In this document: in pieces, positions 10,821 to 22,479 of the stretch
Position numbering within the stretch: position 1 is the stretch's first letter
How the letters are laid out: every line of letters begins with the position of its first letter
Source: Antedon mediterranea
Taxonomy: Eukaryota; Echinodermata; Crinoidea; Comatulida; Antedonidae
Assembly (NCBI RefSeq): GCF_964355755.1
Contig: NC_092672.1
Location: 28,828,501-28,888,500, forward strand
Direction: 5' to 3'
DNA length: 60,000 bases
Position numbers and translations under genes: made by a program
Notes under the pieces: model-generated
Seen by the model: the letters and a program-made list of their open reading frames with translations, nothing else
What the model was told of the DNA's origin: nothing
Database searches by the model: none

Positions 10821-13133
10821 TGGGTACTGGCAAGATATGTGTTATAAAAATAAGGGTTTTAACAAATTTTTAATGTTAATAAATGTAAAGCTATAAAAAT
10901 AAATGTACATAGAAAGAAATTAAATAGTGTTATTCAAGCATTAATTAGACGGGTATTTGATTATTATTTTATTATGGAATTTAATTAAGTTAAGTTTAGT
11001 TTGAAAGAAAAAGCAGTTCCAACTTCTTTGAATGTTATTGTTAATGAAAAAAGTAAAATTGTTGCTAATAAATATTCAACTAGTTCCATTTAAATTCACC
11101 AAGAATTTGTTATAACTAACAGTAACACTGAACAGTATAGAAAACGTAGATATGGGCGCTCCATACTAACGGCCCCTTTGCACAGGAAGTCGAATTGAAT
11201 AGCGGCCGGAGTGCATACCATCGCGCTAAACTGATACGGCGGCCGGAGTGAAGCGCGGCCGGAGTGAAGCGCGGCCGGAGTGAAGCGCGGCCGGAGTGAT
11301 CGGCTACCGTACTTACTAGGCCTAGGTCTATATGCCATTTTAATGTCGCCTCATACTGTACATCATAGCCGGCCTCATATAGGCTCTAAATTTATTTACC
11401 TGAAAAAAAACTGTAAATTAAAGCAAAAATTGGCTGGCTGCCAGTCAATACAGTTTTTTTTGTTTAATTTATTATTATTTTGTCATTTTGTAAGTGAAAG
11501 TATTATTTTTTCTGTTTCTTTTTCTACGGACCTTTTAAACTTAAATATTAATTAAAAACATTTGAATGTTGTATTCTTTTTATCTATAATAGGCCTACCT
11601 AATAATAACTAAAAGTATCTTAATTCTTACTATACACTGTTGCTAGCTAGTATCCTGTAGGCCTATCCTACTAGGCCCTACTGTATATCAATACAATAGA
11701 CCTACCAGTACCACCATTCAAATCCACCTTTCTTTCTGGCTCCTCTACTTTTGGCGTAGTAGTAGGCTAGCCTACTGTAACTATACATATCACAGTTGTA
11801 AGCCCCTAGCAAACCCTAATATTGATTAAATTATGTCCAAAATTCAAAGCTTGTAATTGTCTAACTATCATTGTATCAATCAATCCGGCCTATTTGCGCT
11901 AACCAATTGTACAAAAAATTTTCTGAGAATACAAATATTATAGTACAATATTCTGACATTCTACTGTGTAACTGTAACATTGTACATAACGTTTCCTGTG
12001 TTTTTACTTTATTTTTAGAATAACAAAAACTGAAAATGAGCTTTGAATTTGTCATACCGCTGCATCAATCAGACTTACTAAGAGCATCAGGAGCCAATCA
12101 GTATGTGGTTGAAGACCTTTGTGTTTCCAGGCAAATTGCAGATAAAGTATTTGGTAGATACATTTATTTATAAACAAATTTAATAATTCAATTCATGGTA
12201 TCTGATTGTTTAATAGATGTTGTATAGTTATTGCCATGCCCTTAAATCACCCCTTAACTGCATGTGTCTGTGTTTTTCGTTATAGAATTTATACTAACAG
12301 TATATAAAAATAAGTAATTCCGGTTTAGTAATTGTATACCAAATGCCATATTTCATTTCAATAAAAAACAATAAACAAAACAATATTAAAATACACAAAC
12401 ATAATAAATAACAGGCAAATCATGAAACAGGGCACCCCAATTATTGAACTACTGTGTAAATCACTGTTGGGTGGGGAAATGAATGGAAAACCTTTTTACT
12501 CAAACAGAAAATCTAAGTTTCAATTTGTAACTTGGCAAAATAGAATTTTAATTTTTTTTTATGGTAACGATACTGTAGAATCCACAAGTTATCTTTATCT
12601 TATAGGCCGAAATAATAGATACGGTAGCACGCCCTATGTTGCTTGCTGTATGTTTCAAGTATTTCGCTTAGATTCATTTATTCGTGGAGTACTAACTTAA
12701 TGTTTAAACGGAAAAGCTATACAGTAAAGTCCTGAATCAAATACGTCCATTGACTGTCACAAATGCTTTAATTAGACTTAATTAATATAAATTATTGGTG
12801 TTTTTTTACTTATTCTTTTTTCTTTTTCTTATTCTAGGTTGTAAATCATTGTTACGGAATGATGGACCACTTATGCTACTTGAAACCTTTGATATATTTT
12901 ACAGTGTTTTAAGGTACTGACATTTTATTTATCTTAAATTACGCCAGTGCGTCTTCTCCGGGCAGGCGATGTTGGTTCGTGATTGCTACGATTCCTGTGC
13001 GGTAGTATTGAGTTGTTGAAATATTATTCGCATTACATCTGTCTGTGTGGTCTGTGGAGTTGCGGCATATAAACTCTCTCAATCTTATTGGTATTACATA
13101 CACATACCTGTAAATAAATTTATCAACATTTAA

Positions 13134-13300
13134 AGCTCTGTCTGCACTATCAAACTAGTTTTCAAGACAAAAAAAGTGTGATGTGCCCAAATATGGTAGT
13201 TATAATTACTGTATGTGTCCGACTCCAAATATAGTAGTGATATGACATTATGTCCATATATGGGCACATTCACATTTTTTACTTTTTTGTTCTTTTAAAA
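13134..13300. repeat. TTAA-flanked MITE remnant, NCAPD2 copy A intron 2
   Basis: Starts TTAAAGCTCTGTCTGCACTA and holds the family's inner phrases AAATATAGTAGTGATATGACAT and TCCATATATGGGCACAT. The right terminus has decayed. The same insertion occurs in block B at about 46416-46545, so it predates the duplication. Confidence 0.5.
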
Positions 13301-13519
13301 AGATATTTTATACTTTACAAATGGAGTTTGCTTTTTTTCCAGGCAATTTAAAGATGTAACTTCTGAGGTGAAGGAGATGGCCTGGGAATTTCTTTTAAAA
13401 AGTTAGTTTTTTCTTGTTTTCTTTCATAAAAAGATGATCATTAAATCTCACTTTTGACAAGAATGTCAGAAACAAACTAAAGGTCCTAGCTTCAAATTAT
13501 CATCAGTACAGAGGTTCCT

Positions 13520-13536
13520 GGGTAAAACTCGAACCC
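13520..13536 (-). repeat. tRNA-derived SINE relic, B box (copy A)
   Basis: Read on the minus strand, GGGTTCGAGTTTTACCC is a good RNA polymerase III B box within a tRNA-like stretch (about 13505-13570). No cloverleaf can be completed, so it is a SINE remnant, not a tRNA gene. The block B counterpart is at 46768-46784. Confidence 0.45.
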
Positions 13537-13814
13537 ACAACCTCTGTCACTAGCCTGCCAAGCCAATAAAATCTAGGATTAAAAGTAAAATTTCACTGTC
13601 TAATTCAATTCTATTTACAGTGTGCAAACAAGAAACACAAGGGTTAGCAACATATTTAGAGGAGGACCAGCTAGACTCCGTATCGAGACAGCGTCACTTG
13701 AACTTTCTTAAGATGAACATGTACTTGCTGAGCCAGATGGCTGAGACATTTGAGACCGTATTAACAAGGCCAGCGACCAGTATTGCATCAAAAAAAGTAA
13801 TTATTATTAAGCTC

Positions 13815-13975
13815 TTTCTACCAAACTTTATGTAACAGAATATGTGATATGCCCATCCTATACGGACATGATGATTTCATATCACTACCATATTTGGGCA
13901 TATCACTACCATATTTAGCCATTTCACACATTTTTTGTCAAACTCTATCGGTAGTGTTTGACATAGCTTAAGAGG
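13815..13975. repeat. TTAA-type MITE, NCAPD2 copy A intron 4
   Basis: CCAAACTTTATGTAACAGAA at the left and TCAAACTCTATCGGTAGTG...CATAGCTTAA at the right resemble inverted ends of the AGCTCTGTCTACACTATCAA family, with inner CATATCACTACCATATTTGG repeated. The block B copy is at about 47065-47222. Confidence 0.5.
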
Positions 13976-16900
13976 GTTAAACCTTAAACCTAATGTTGAC
14001 TCTACATCCCAACATGCAGTGCACAAGCTCCACCTACTTTGTAAACAAATTCAATCATCTGTGCATAAATAATGGAAAACATTAGTATTGTACATACAGT
14101 CAAAACATTGACCAAAGGTTATCAAAAGATGGAAGAACTCTTTACATTGGTGCAAATAATGACAAAAATAGTATATTTAAAGTAAATTATTTTTTTGCTG
14201 TTTAAATCAAACAATTAAATGAATTCTTCATCTTTAATTATGCAAGTAAAAGGTTTATCAGTGCTAGATAATAAATACATAATATGTGTTGAATGTGTAA
14301 TATATATACAGTATACTGTACATTATTTTCATTATGCTATCAAAACAGTATGTTAACATAACAGTTTCATCTGAATTGGATTTTACATGTTAGGCTCCCT
14401 ATTATTAATTTAAATGTGTATTTTCATATAAAAATAATATTTGTTTGATAGCAATATTTTTGTGCGTTGTTTGTTAATTTGGTGTTTGAATTTTCTAATC
14501 GCAAAGGGTGGTCGTAAGAAAGCTGCAAACGTAGGTTTTGATTGGGAAAACGAGAAAGAGAATTTCATCAGTGTCATTTCTCAACCACTTCAATTGGATA
14601 TATATCGTCTCTGGGATCCACCAATTGTAGAAGAGGAGTTTGTTAAGTAAGGACAATATCAAAATTTAATTGTCAATGTCAGAATGTAGTGTTACTCTTT
14701 GTTGAATAACTTTATCATTCTACCAATCACTCAAATTTCTGCTTAATCATTAACGTTCTTAAATATGCTACCTTTTGACTCTTCCTTATTTTTAGTATAA
14801 CAAATAGTGCATTCATTTGTTTTGTTTCAATTTCCTTTGAGTTACTTAGTTTCAATGGCCAACCAAAACTAACATAATGAACATTCTTAAATGTAAGCAT
14901 GATGTTCAATTTTACTGTTTATGTGCTACTATAGCCCACAAAGCACGCAATATTGGCTAGCCAGTGTACAGTAGTTGCTAATGACTGCACTAATTTCTCT
15001 ACAACTAATTAATAGACATTTATTTCAATTTAACTGTGTATTCAACTGCAGTTTTAGTCATCTGTGCTATATTAGTATGTATGATTAGTTATTGATTGAA
15101 ATTATTTTTGATTGTAGCCTTGTAGCCAACTGTTGTTACAAATTACTTGAGAACCCTTTGACATGCCGCAACAAACCATGTAAGGACGCCATCTTTAATT
15201 TGATTGGACTACTAGTGAAACGCTACAACCATACCCTCAGTAAGTATTCATACCTTATTTAAAATTTAATGAATGAATTTAAATTAAATATTTCTTGTTT
15301 CATAATTTGCCAGAATTGATACTACCATGTCTTTTCTAACTATTAGCAAACGCTACAAGCTAACATGGTTACACCTGAAATACTGTATATAATTACCTTA
15401 TGAATATTCAAATTAGTTAGATATAAAATTCACAAAATATGTGTTTGCAAATTTTACTGTACATTTATCGAAATTCATTTAGCCTTTTCTTTCCACCATT
15501 TTAGACCGGAAGATTCATTTATCTGTCGGGGAAAATCATGAGAGACATTACAAGTATTTAAATTTGTTAATCAATATTCAATATTTGCATTGTATTTTGT
15601 ATACAGGTGCTAGTTTGAAGGTTACACAGTTACTACAGCACTTTGAGCATGTATCAGGACCATTGGCAGAAGCTGTAAGCCTCATTTGTACCAATTTTGG
15701 TGTCAAGAACATTGTTAGTGAAATATTCAGGTATGTACATTTATGCTATTTAACACCGGCCTAAATGTACCAATAGATTGTTAGTTTAAATGAGGTTAGG
15801 AGCATTCCTGGCACCAAAGAATTCCACCCCACAGAAAAATGTCACCACAAATGTTGGCCTCAATCATACAAAACCTGAACATTTCTGTACTATCACCCTC
15901 CACAAAAAGAGAAACACACGGTCATGAATAAATATTCAAATATATATTTTCAGAGAAATCGGCAGCATGGATCCGAAGGATTTAGCCAGAGACAACAGTG
16001 GTACAAGATCTTGCGCAGCATTTCTGGTTGAACTTGCTGAGAGGATCCCTGCCATTATGCTGCCAAGCATGAGTGTCCTGTTGTGCCATTTAGATGGGGA
16101 GGTATGCCACAAATTTGGTGTCGATGGTACAAGCTTGTGTATCAGATTTACTTTAAGTCAAATTAGTTAAGCCTAGATTTCCCATTGAGAAATAGAGCCA
16201 CGCTTGTGGTATCTGTAATAGAGTTATTGAATTGTTGAACTTTTGTATATTTTAGTCTTATACAATGAGGAACAGTATGCTGGGTGTGATTGGAGAGATT
16301 GTTCTGCAAGTTCTAAGTGGAGATACATTGGATAAAAAGGCTAAAGATACTCGTGATCAGCGCCTTGACAAATTAGAGGTTTGTTGTTTGAAAAACAAAC
16401 ACACTTTTAGCTGATTTTAGTATGAAAATGTTTGAGAGTTAAAACTTTGGAAAAACCCACCTATAAATTTGTTTGCATTTGAATGCAAAAACAACAGGGG
16501 TTATGAATTGTATGTACAATTAACATTAGAAAGAATGTCTTCTCTCACATACAGGAGTTCCTAGTAACTGTCTGTTTAGATTTCAAACACAGGTATATCC
16601 AAGGTTGACTTGTTGCTTTAAATGAAAGCAGTTTACATCACCTACACGATGTTTTGGCCATTATCACTGGCATTCAGTTCTGAATAATTCAGAACCATGT
16701 CCACAGTTTTGCTGCTTCCCAGCTAAGCGGGCAAACCTGTGATTTACAAACAGTAAACAAAAACAAACGGAAGCAATTAATTAGGAAATAAAAAATAAAG
16801 ATATATATAATAAATAAATTGACGGATGAATTTAAGAAAGTTTATAAAAATATGCTAAAATATTTCATTTAATAACAATTATTAAATATATTCAATAGGA

Positions 16901-17174
16901 AGTTGGAAAAGAAGGGGTACTATATTGTACACAATTCTGGGCACAACCTTCTCATGAAACGAACATATGGCAATATATGTTTTAACACTAGGGCCATAGA
17001 GCTGTTGTAGGCCTAGGTTAGGTTGGCCTACTGGAGCTTAGAGTTGAATGTTCAGGATTCTTTTCTACTCTATTTTATCTTCACAAATTTAATTCTTAGG
17101 ATCATATTCACGATGTTCACGCATTCACTCGCAGTAAAGCTCTTCAGATTTGGCATCGGATGTGCAACAATTAA

Positions 17175-19330
17175 AATTGTAATGATAATAGTATAATCAT
17201 GCTAGTACGAAGAAATAAATACTCGCAAATAAAATTTAATTTAAAAATCATGATAATAAGTGTTTTGTTTCGTTTTCTTTCTGTTTTTATACTTGTACTA
17301 TTATTGTTGCTCTTTTGGCGCTCCATAGAAACAAAAACATTGAGCATGAGGAGTTACAGTATACAAAGAAACACGTCTGTAAAATCATCAATTTAAAGGA
17401 TTTATTTATTTGTTTTTATGTGTTTCTCCTTCTGAAAGTACTTATAAGTCCTAATTTTAAAGTGTGGTATTCAGGATAAATTTAGTTAACAAATTTGGAG
17501 TCAAAATACAAGAAAGGCAGGTGCGAAAGAAAAACATCCTCTGAACCACACAATGGAGTAAATATATACCAACAAATAACCCGTCAAGTTTGTTTGTTTG
17601 TTGTAAAGAAAAAAATATACATTATTTTACTCAACGGGCAAAAATAACGTGAGTTTATCTATGTTTTGCGGTAGTATTTAATTATATTTATGTTAATAAA
17701 TGTAACCTACTATGTTTAAAATTATGTATGGATAAACAAGTATTGTTTTTGAAGCTGTAGGATATCTTAGAATTTGTAATCTTAGTTCTTGGGTCTTAGC
17801 TTTCGTGATCTTAGGTCTTAGGGGGTCTTAGCTTTCGTAGTCTTAGGTTTCGTGACACCCGTATTATATTATTAATTATCTCTCAACGTAGGAATATACA
17901 GTAGGCCTACTCATCAGGCAATCTTATCCGGAATTAAATTTTATTCATAATACTCACTATTATAATACAGTAGGCCTAACTCATTGAATGTTATACAAAA
18001 TACAGTAATCACATTAGGAAGATGGAACGCAAAACAAAAGGTGTTTTGATTAAAATAAATAATATTATAGTAGGCTATTATAAATTGCTGATAATGTAAT
18101 AATTCCAAGTCAACATGAAATCAATCAATCAGGCATCCTTCAGTCAAAATTGACTATGGAGACAACATTGGAGAGAATTTCATCGGTTATCCAGTGAGTT
18201 TGTGGCGGCCGTAAATGTGTTCAGAAACATTATTTAATATAAAAAATAATAATATAATAATAATAGGCCTACATTAAGACCACATCAATTACAAAACATA
18301 TTCTTGCCAAAGCACAGTGAAGTTTTTATAAATTAAATATATTGTTAATCGCAATGGAATTAATAATTTCTTGGTAGGCCTAATCTAGCATTTTTGTATA
18401 CGAGAGGATCATATAAAGAATGCGGTCGCGTTATACGCTTAACACTCTGCGTTGCTTATCGTTCTCAAGCAGATATGCTCAACACAGGCGTATTAATAGT
18501 AGTGCGTATTGCGTAGGGCATATCTGATTGGTCGATTGCAGCCGCCATCTTGTTGGTTCCCTCTCCATGGAGAATCACATTTTGAACTGCGATTACACTG
18601 CAGTTTGACATCCAGGCTTCGGCTATATAAAATATCATTGCTACAACTAGAAGGTAAGCGAGCGTGCCCACAGATGGTTCTCGAATACACAGTAGTTTCA
18701 GCTATACAATCTTTGGTTTCAGCGTTAAAAAAATGTTTTTTTTATGTACGAACCGCAGGACTTTAATACATTGTCGTTTACAGAAAAGAATAAATAGACA
18801 CGATGATTTATGTAGTCAACTAAAATTAGCTCCCTGGGAATCACTTCCGAAAGAGAAACTTGTCACAAAATGAGTCCAAATTTTTGATTTGAATTTGATT
18901 TTGAATTTAAACAATTCGTGTTTTGTATGTTAAATTTGGGTTGAGGGGTGGGGAAGAGGATGTATACAAAGCGGAACAGTTTTTAAATATATTCTTTATC
19001 CACCAACGAAATATAATTGTTTCATGTTTTATGGGCCTATAAATAATAAACCACTAAATACAGTAAAACATTTGTGATTTTTAAATCGCAAATGTTTTAA
19101 CAAAGTATTAAAATAATATTTAATATTAAAACTGTCCCTGTCATAGTCGATTGAAATAGTAAAGTACATGTAACGACACACCACTACTCTTTTTTATAAT
19201 TATTAATTAATACAAACGTTGAGAAGCAACTGTCAGCAATAAAGTTTATTCTGTATAGTATGTGTTTATATATCTAACAGTCACAGTAATAAAGTTTATT
19301 TGTATATATGTTTATATTATATCTAACAGT
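17175..19330. other. Unique AT-rich region after the block A breakpoint
   Basis: No homology to block B from 17172 on. Contains possible polyadenylation signals for the truncated gene (17214, 17228), short TCTTAG/CTTTCGT repeats at about 17768-17855, and a YY1-like CAAGATGGCGGC (minus strand, near 18540-18551) next to a CCAAT box. I see no convincing exon. Confidence 0.35.
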
Positions 19331-19690
19331 ACCCACACTCACAGTAAGACATTTTCGATTCAAATGCCGACAAAAAATGGTTATTATACTATATCTTAAG
19401 GTTTTAAGTTTATTTTCCAAGGGCCCATAAATTTACCTACTTGTGTTAAACCAAGGACTTATAAATTTACCTACTTGTCTCTGGGAGACAGAGAGATTGG
19501 AATGTTGCATTTATCGCAAATCAATACATTTGTATAAACGTATATTAAATCTATCAAAATAGTATATTTAAAAAAAAACGGCCTGTCTTCAACACTATGA
19601 TGCTGTAATCGAGCTTTTCAAACTAACCGGTTTTCAGCTATTAAAAACTATTATCGTAGGAGGAGATAGGTAAATGCGAAGCATTGTTGA
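19331..19690 (+). repeat. Duplicated 5'-flank/start-codon module, copy 1
   Basis: Aligns with 30957-31290 over about 340 bp. Shared phrases include ACTCACAGTAAGA, CCAAGGGCCCAT, AATCAATACATTTGTATAAA, CCGGTTTTCAGCTATTAAA and GGAGATAGG, up to ATGCGAAGCAT (ATG at 19674). In this copy the frame after the ATG runs straight into the minisatellite and stops after about 29 codons. The other copy continues as a hydrophobic signal-like peptide. Confidence 0.6.
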
Positions 19691-19704
19691 AACCTACGAC
19701 CGCA

Positions 19705-20350
19705 AATGTGAATCAACCACAAATGTGAAAACGCCCACAAATGTGAATCAACCACAAATGTGAAAACGCCCACAAATGTGAAAACAACCACTAAATGTGA
19801 AATCGCATCACCCATCACTAATGTGAAAACAACCACTAAATGTGAAATCGCATCACCCACCACTAATGTGAAAACAACCACTAAATGTGAAATCGCATCA
19901 CCCACCACTAATGTGAAAACAACCACTAAATGTGAAATCGCATCACCCACCACTAATGTGAAAACAACCACTAAATTAATGTGAAATCGCATCACCCACC
20001 ACTAATGTGAAAACAACCACTGAATGTGAAATCGCATCACCCATCACTAATGTGAAAACAACCACTAAATGTGAAATCGCATCACCCACCACTAATGTGA
20101 AAACAACCACTAAATGTGAAATCGCATCACCCACCACTAATGTGAAAACAACCACTAAATGTGAAATCGCATCACCCACCACTAATGTGAAAACAACCAC
20201 TAAATGTGAAATCGCATCACCCACCACTAATGTGAAAAAAACCTCAAATGTAATTAAGAGCGCCCACATGTGAAAAGGATCATCGCCAACAATTGTGATA
20301 ACGCCCACTAATGTAAAACAAAGAACATTTCGTCCACAAATGTAAAAAAA
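19705..20350 (+). repeat. 45-bp minisatellite (ten units)
   Basis: Ten units start at 19775, 19820, 19865, 19910, 19955, 20004, 20049, 20094, 20139 and 20184. Each consists of AATGTGAAAACAACCACTAA plus ATGTGAAATCGCATCACCC plus a short end. The fifth unit carries a 4-bp insertion (TTAA) that shifts the frame. Shorter AATGTGAA..CAACCAC variants flank the array on the left from 19705, and it decays on the right after 20229. Because 45 is divisible by three, both strands stay open, reading NVKTTTKCEIASPTT on + and LVVVFTLVVGDAISH on -. I treat these frames as a by-product of the repeat, not as genes. Confidence 0.9.
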
Positions 20351-21479
20351 AAAAAATCATGTCAAATGTAGTGCTATACCCAAACAATAGTGATACATAA
20401 GCTTAGTATTTTACGAGTTAATGTTAATTTATTTATATACATTATGTTGAGTTTGTTCAATACTTGTGGGTACACGATGCGCGTTGGATTACTATATTAA
20501 GTCGTAGTAGTTTGTTTTATGGGTTTGCTACTGACTGACATTGGAGAGCATATGCCCCCATTAAGATTCAAGAACTTGTGTGATCTATTGTAAGTTTATA
20601 TTTAGACTAAAAGTGATTTTGGGTGACAAAGGGTGGAACTCGTGACCTAGTGCTACCCTTCCCACTGGACCTGCCCCTGATCAGATTTACATGGTCTCTG
20701 CAGGTTTATTTTTAGATACTGTAGACATTACACAAATACTAAGAAAAGATAACTTTAAAAAAAAACTTTATTATAAATTTTTTCCTCAAGAAAAAGTTAT
20801 TTTACTAACAACATTTATAATAATTAACATTATTAATTATCAACAATAATTACATAAACATATTCTAAAAACTACTGTATATACAAGGCATAACTATACA
20901 CAGATAAAATAAAACAATAAACAAATACAATATCAGCGCGATTCGATCATACAGAACATTACAATTGTTACTTCATTATACTGCAAAGTAGATTATTAAT
21001 AATGCATTTAATATTTTTTCTTTCTTAATAATACATTAATTTACACATTTACAAATCACACATGTAATAAATAATGTGATATGACAGTATGCTCACTGTA
21101 TACACATTCACATTTACTACAGATGAAATATATCAAGATATTTATGAAATAGGAACTGGTTTAATAGGGGTCTAGTTTTTGTTTTGTGTTTCATTGATTA
21201 ATCAAGCATACGAGTATGAGATAAACTGGACATTTGATTTTATACACTGTATATTAATTTAATCATATATTAGAAGAAAATCATTGTTTATAAGATTTAT
21301 GTTTTAATGTAAAAAAAAAATCAAAGAAGAGAGAGTGAAAAGCTTTATATCATCCCTGTCTGTTCTAAAATAGTTATTCTAGGCCTAGCTAGCCTAGTGT
21401 CCCAAGTATTTATATTGTTAATAATACAACTACTTACAAAACAAAACAATCGAATGACTGAATGAAAAGAACAACATAC
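20351..21479. other. AT-rich region with a possible SINE relic
   Basis: Around 20630-20690 the minus strand reads GGTCACGAGTTCCACCC, a B-box-like phrase in tRNA-derived context. The rest is AT-rich with no recognised exon. Confidence 0.3.
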
Positions 21480-21602
21480 CTCGAAATACAAACTAGACAA
21501 GCCAAGTTGAGGCAGCCAGTAGTAGTAGTTGGTTGGAGCGATGGTAGCGGCAGTGTGGGTGTTGAATGCATGCATTAGTCGAAAGTGGTGGTGGATGGGC
21601 AT
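21480..21602 (-). CDS. Possible first coding exon, unknown gene (weak)
   Basis: On the minus strand an ATG at 21602-21600 opens 41 codons (MPIHHHFRLMHAFNTH...LGLSSLYFE) that end at a consensus donor GAG|GTATGT (21480/21479). The local base composition is richer in GC than its surroundings. No partner exon downstream (towards 20500) is identified and I do not recognise the peptide, so this is only a candidate. Confidence 0.2.
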
Positions 21603-21609
21603 GTGGGAT

Positions 21610-22479
21610 CGGCTTAGGTTAGCAAATAAAAGAAGTAAACAAATGAAAGAGGAGCTTCAAAATAAGAGAGGAGTAATCTGTTGCAAAGATTAAAATTCAC
21701 AACGATCTGATAATTTATTCTAATTTCCAGAAGATATAACCTATAAAATGACATTAAAACTGGGAATTACAGAAGCTATTATTAAAAATATTGGGTTTTT
21801 TTTCTCACAACACAACTAGAACTATATAACACATTAAGAATTTTTCTGACCAATGAGTTTCAAATCAGATAATCAAAGAAAATAAAATGTTTTTACTAAT
21901 ATACAATGGTTTTTTTTTTTATAAAAATGCCTATGTTTCTCGCAACACTGCTTGTAGATTTTTAAATTACCCCAGTATTTTATTTTAGAAATCAATTATT
22001 AAACATTAGAACTACCTATTTGTAATAAATCAGCTAAAAAAATACACCACTTTGGGCGTTATGGTGAAGTAAAGTTTAGTTGCATTTAACAATTTAAAAA
22101 AAGTGAAAACACCCCTCTTTAAATAAATGGTATCTCCCAAAGTATGAAATCAAAAATATAAAAAAAATATGAAACAGGTACACAATGCATTTGTTATTAT
22201 GCATACACTAATTATTTTTTATAATTAAATGAACAAAACAAAAATATCGTTCATCAAAATAGTACCAATATCCATTTTAAAAAACCTTAAAAAAGGACAA
22301 CATTTTTCAAAAATACAAATTTGGCCGTTGCCATGGAAATATATGTGTGAAAAAAAAAAAACTTAATATTTGATTTCTCTCAACACATATATAGCCATGT
22401 GCAAAATTTGAAAGAAATCCATTTTTTTTAATCTGCCACTATTTTTGATATTTCTTTGATTCTTACAGACAATGGCTCT
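21610..22479. other. AT-rich region, nothing recognised
   Basis: Poly(A)/poly(T) runs and one GC-richer phrase (GGCCGTTGCCATGGAAATA at about 22322). No exon or terminal repeat is seen. Confidence 0.3.

Larger units (their letters stand above)
9574..11316. mobile_element. 1.7-kb DNA transposon specific to block A (8-bp TSD)
   Basis: Element 9582-11308 is flanked by GTACTTAC at 9574-9581 and 11309-11316. Block B has a single GTACTTAC at the matching place (near 44504), a natural empty site. Both termini carry inverted copies of a roughly 16-bp phrase (CACTCCGGCCGCG), three times at the left end (9591-9634) and four or more times at the right (11227-11299). An 8-bp duplication suggests the hAT superfamily, but the terminal bases are not typical. 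No transposase frame is visible. Confidence 0.75.
7979..17171 (+). repeat. Segmental duplication, block A
   Basis: Begins at CAGATTAATGCTCTTA and aligns in the same orientation with 41309-50420. The alignment spans the NCAPD2 promoter, 5' UTR exon, coding exons 1-9 and the first part of exon 10, introns included. It ends abruptly at GTGCAACAAT (17171). Block A has extra sequence at about 8150-8515, 8652-8785 and 9582-11308. Block B has extra sequence at 42251-44351 and about 45174-45300. Confidence 0.9.
12019..17174 (+). pseudogene. 3'-truncated NCAPD2 copy (condensin CAP-D2 N-terminal fragment)
   Basis: Ten coding exons match the complete NCAPD2 at 45365 onward with identical lengths for exons 1-9. 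Coding parts: 12036-12153, 12838-12913, 13343-13401, 13621-13796, 14507-14646, 15118-15239, 15607-15730, 15954-16101, 16256-16378 and 17100-17174. All junctions keep GT/AG and phase, and no internal stop occurs. The sum is 1161 nt, or 386 residues plus stop. The frame starts MSFEFVIPLHQSDLLRAS and ends ALQIWHRMCNN, where homology breaks and TAA follows at once. AATAAA signals lie at 17214 and 17228. Compared with copy B there are replacements such as DQRLDKLE for DQLLDKLE in exon 9 and LLETFDIF for LLGNFDIF in exon 2. It keeps a promoter-like region, so a short protein is possible, but it lacks most of the HEAT-repeat body. I class it as a partial duplicate, probably non-functional. Alternatively it is a second haplotype. 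Confidence 0.85.

Noticed and set aside
13505-13570. tRNA gene on the minus strand of NCAPD2 intron 3
   Set aside because: The B box is good but no acceptor stem or anticodon arm can be formed. It is repeated in both blocks as a decayed SINE.
14727-14909. Antisense 60-codon frame present in both NCAPD2 copies (also 47973-48155)
   Set aside because: It lies inside an intron and is kept only because the segment is duplicated. It has no start context or homology.
18465-18690. Small minus-strand gene starting at the YY1-like ATGGCGGC
   Set aside because: Only 26 codons follow the ATG before a stop, with no donor in phase. The YY1/CCAAT pair alone is not enough.
19775-20228. CRISPR-like array
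   Set aside because: The units are contiguous tandem repeats with no unique spacers, and the DNA is plainly eukaryotic.
19651-20308. Open frames on both strands of the 45-bp array as a repetitive secreted or membrane protein
   Set aside because: The frames exist because the unit is a multiple of three without stops. A 4-bp insertion breaks them, and no splice sites or flanking coding sequence support a gene.
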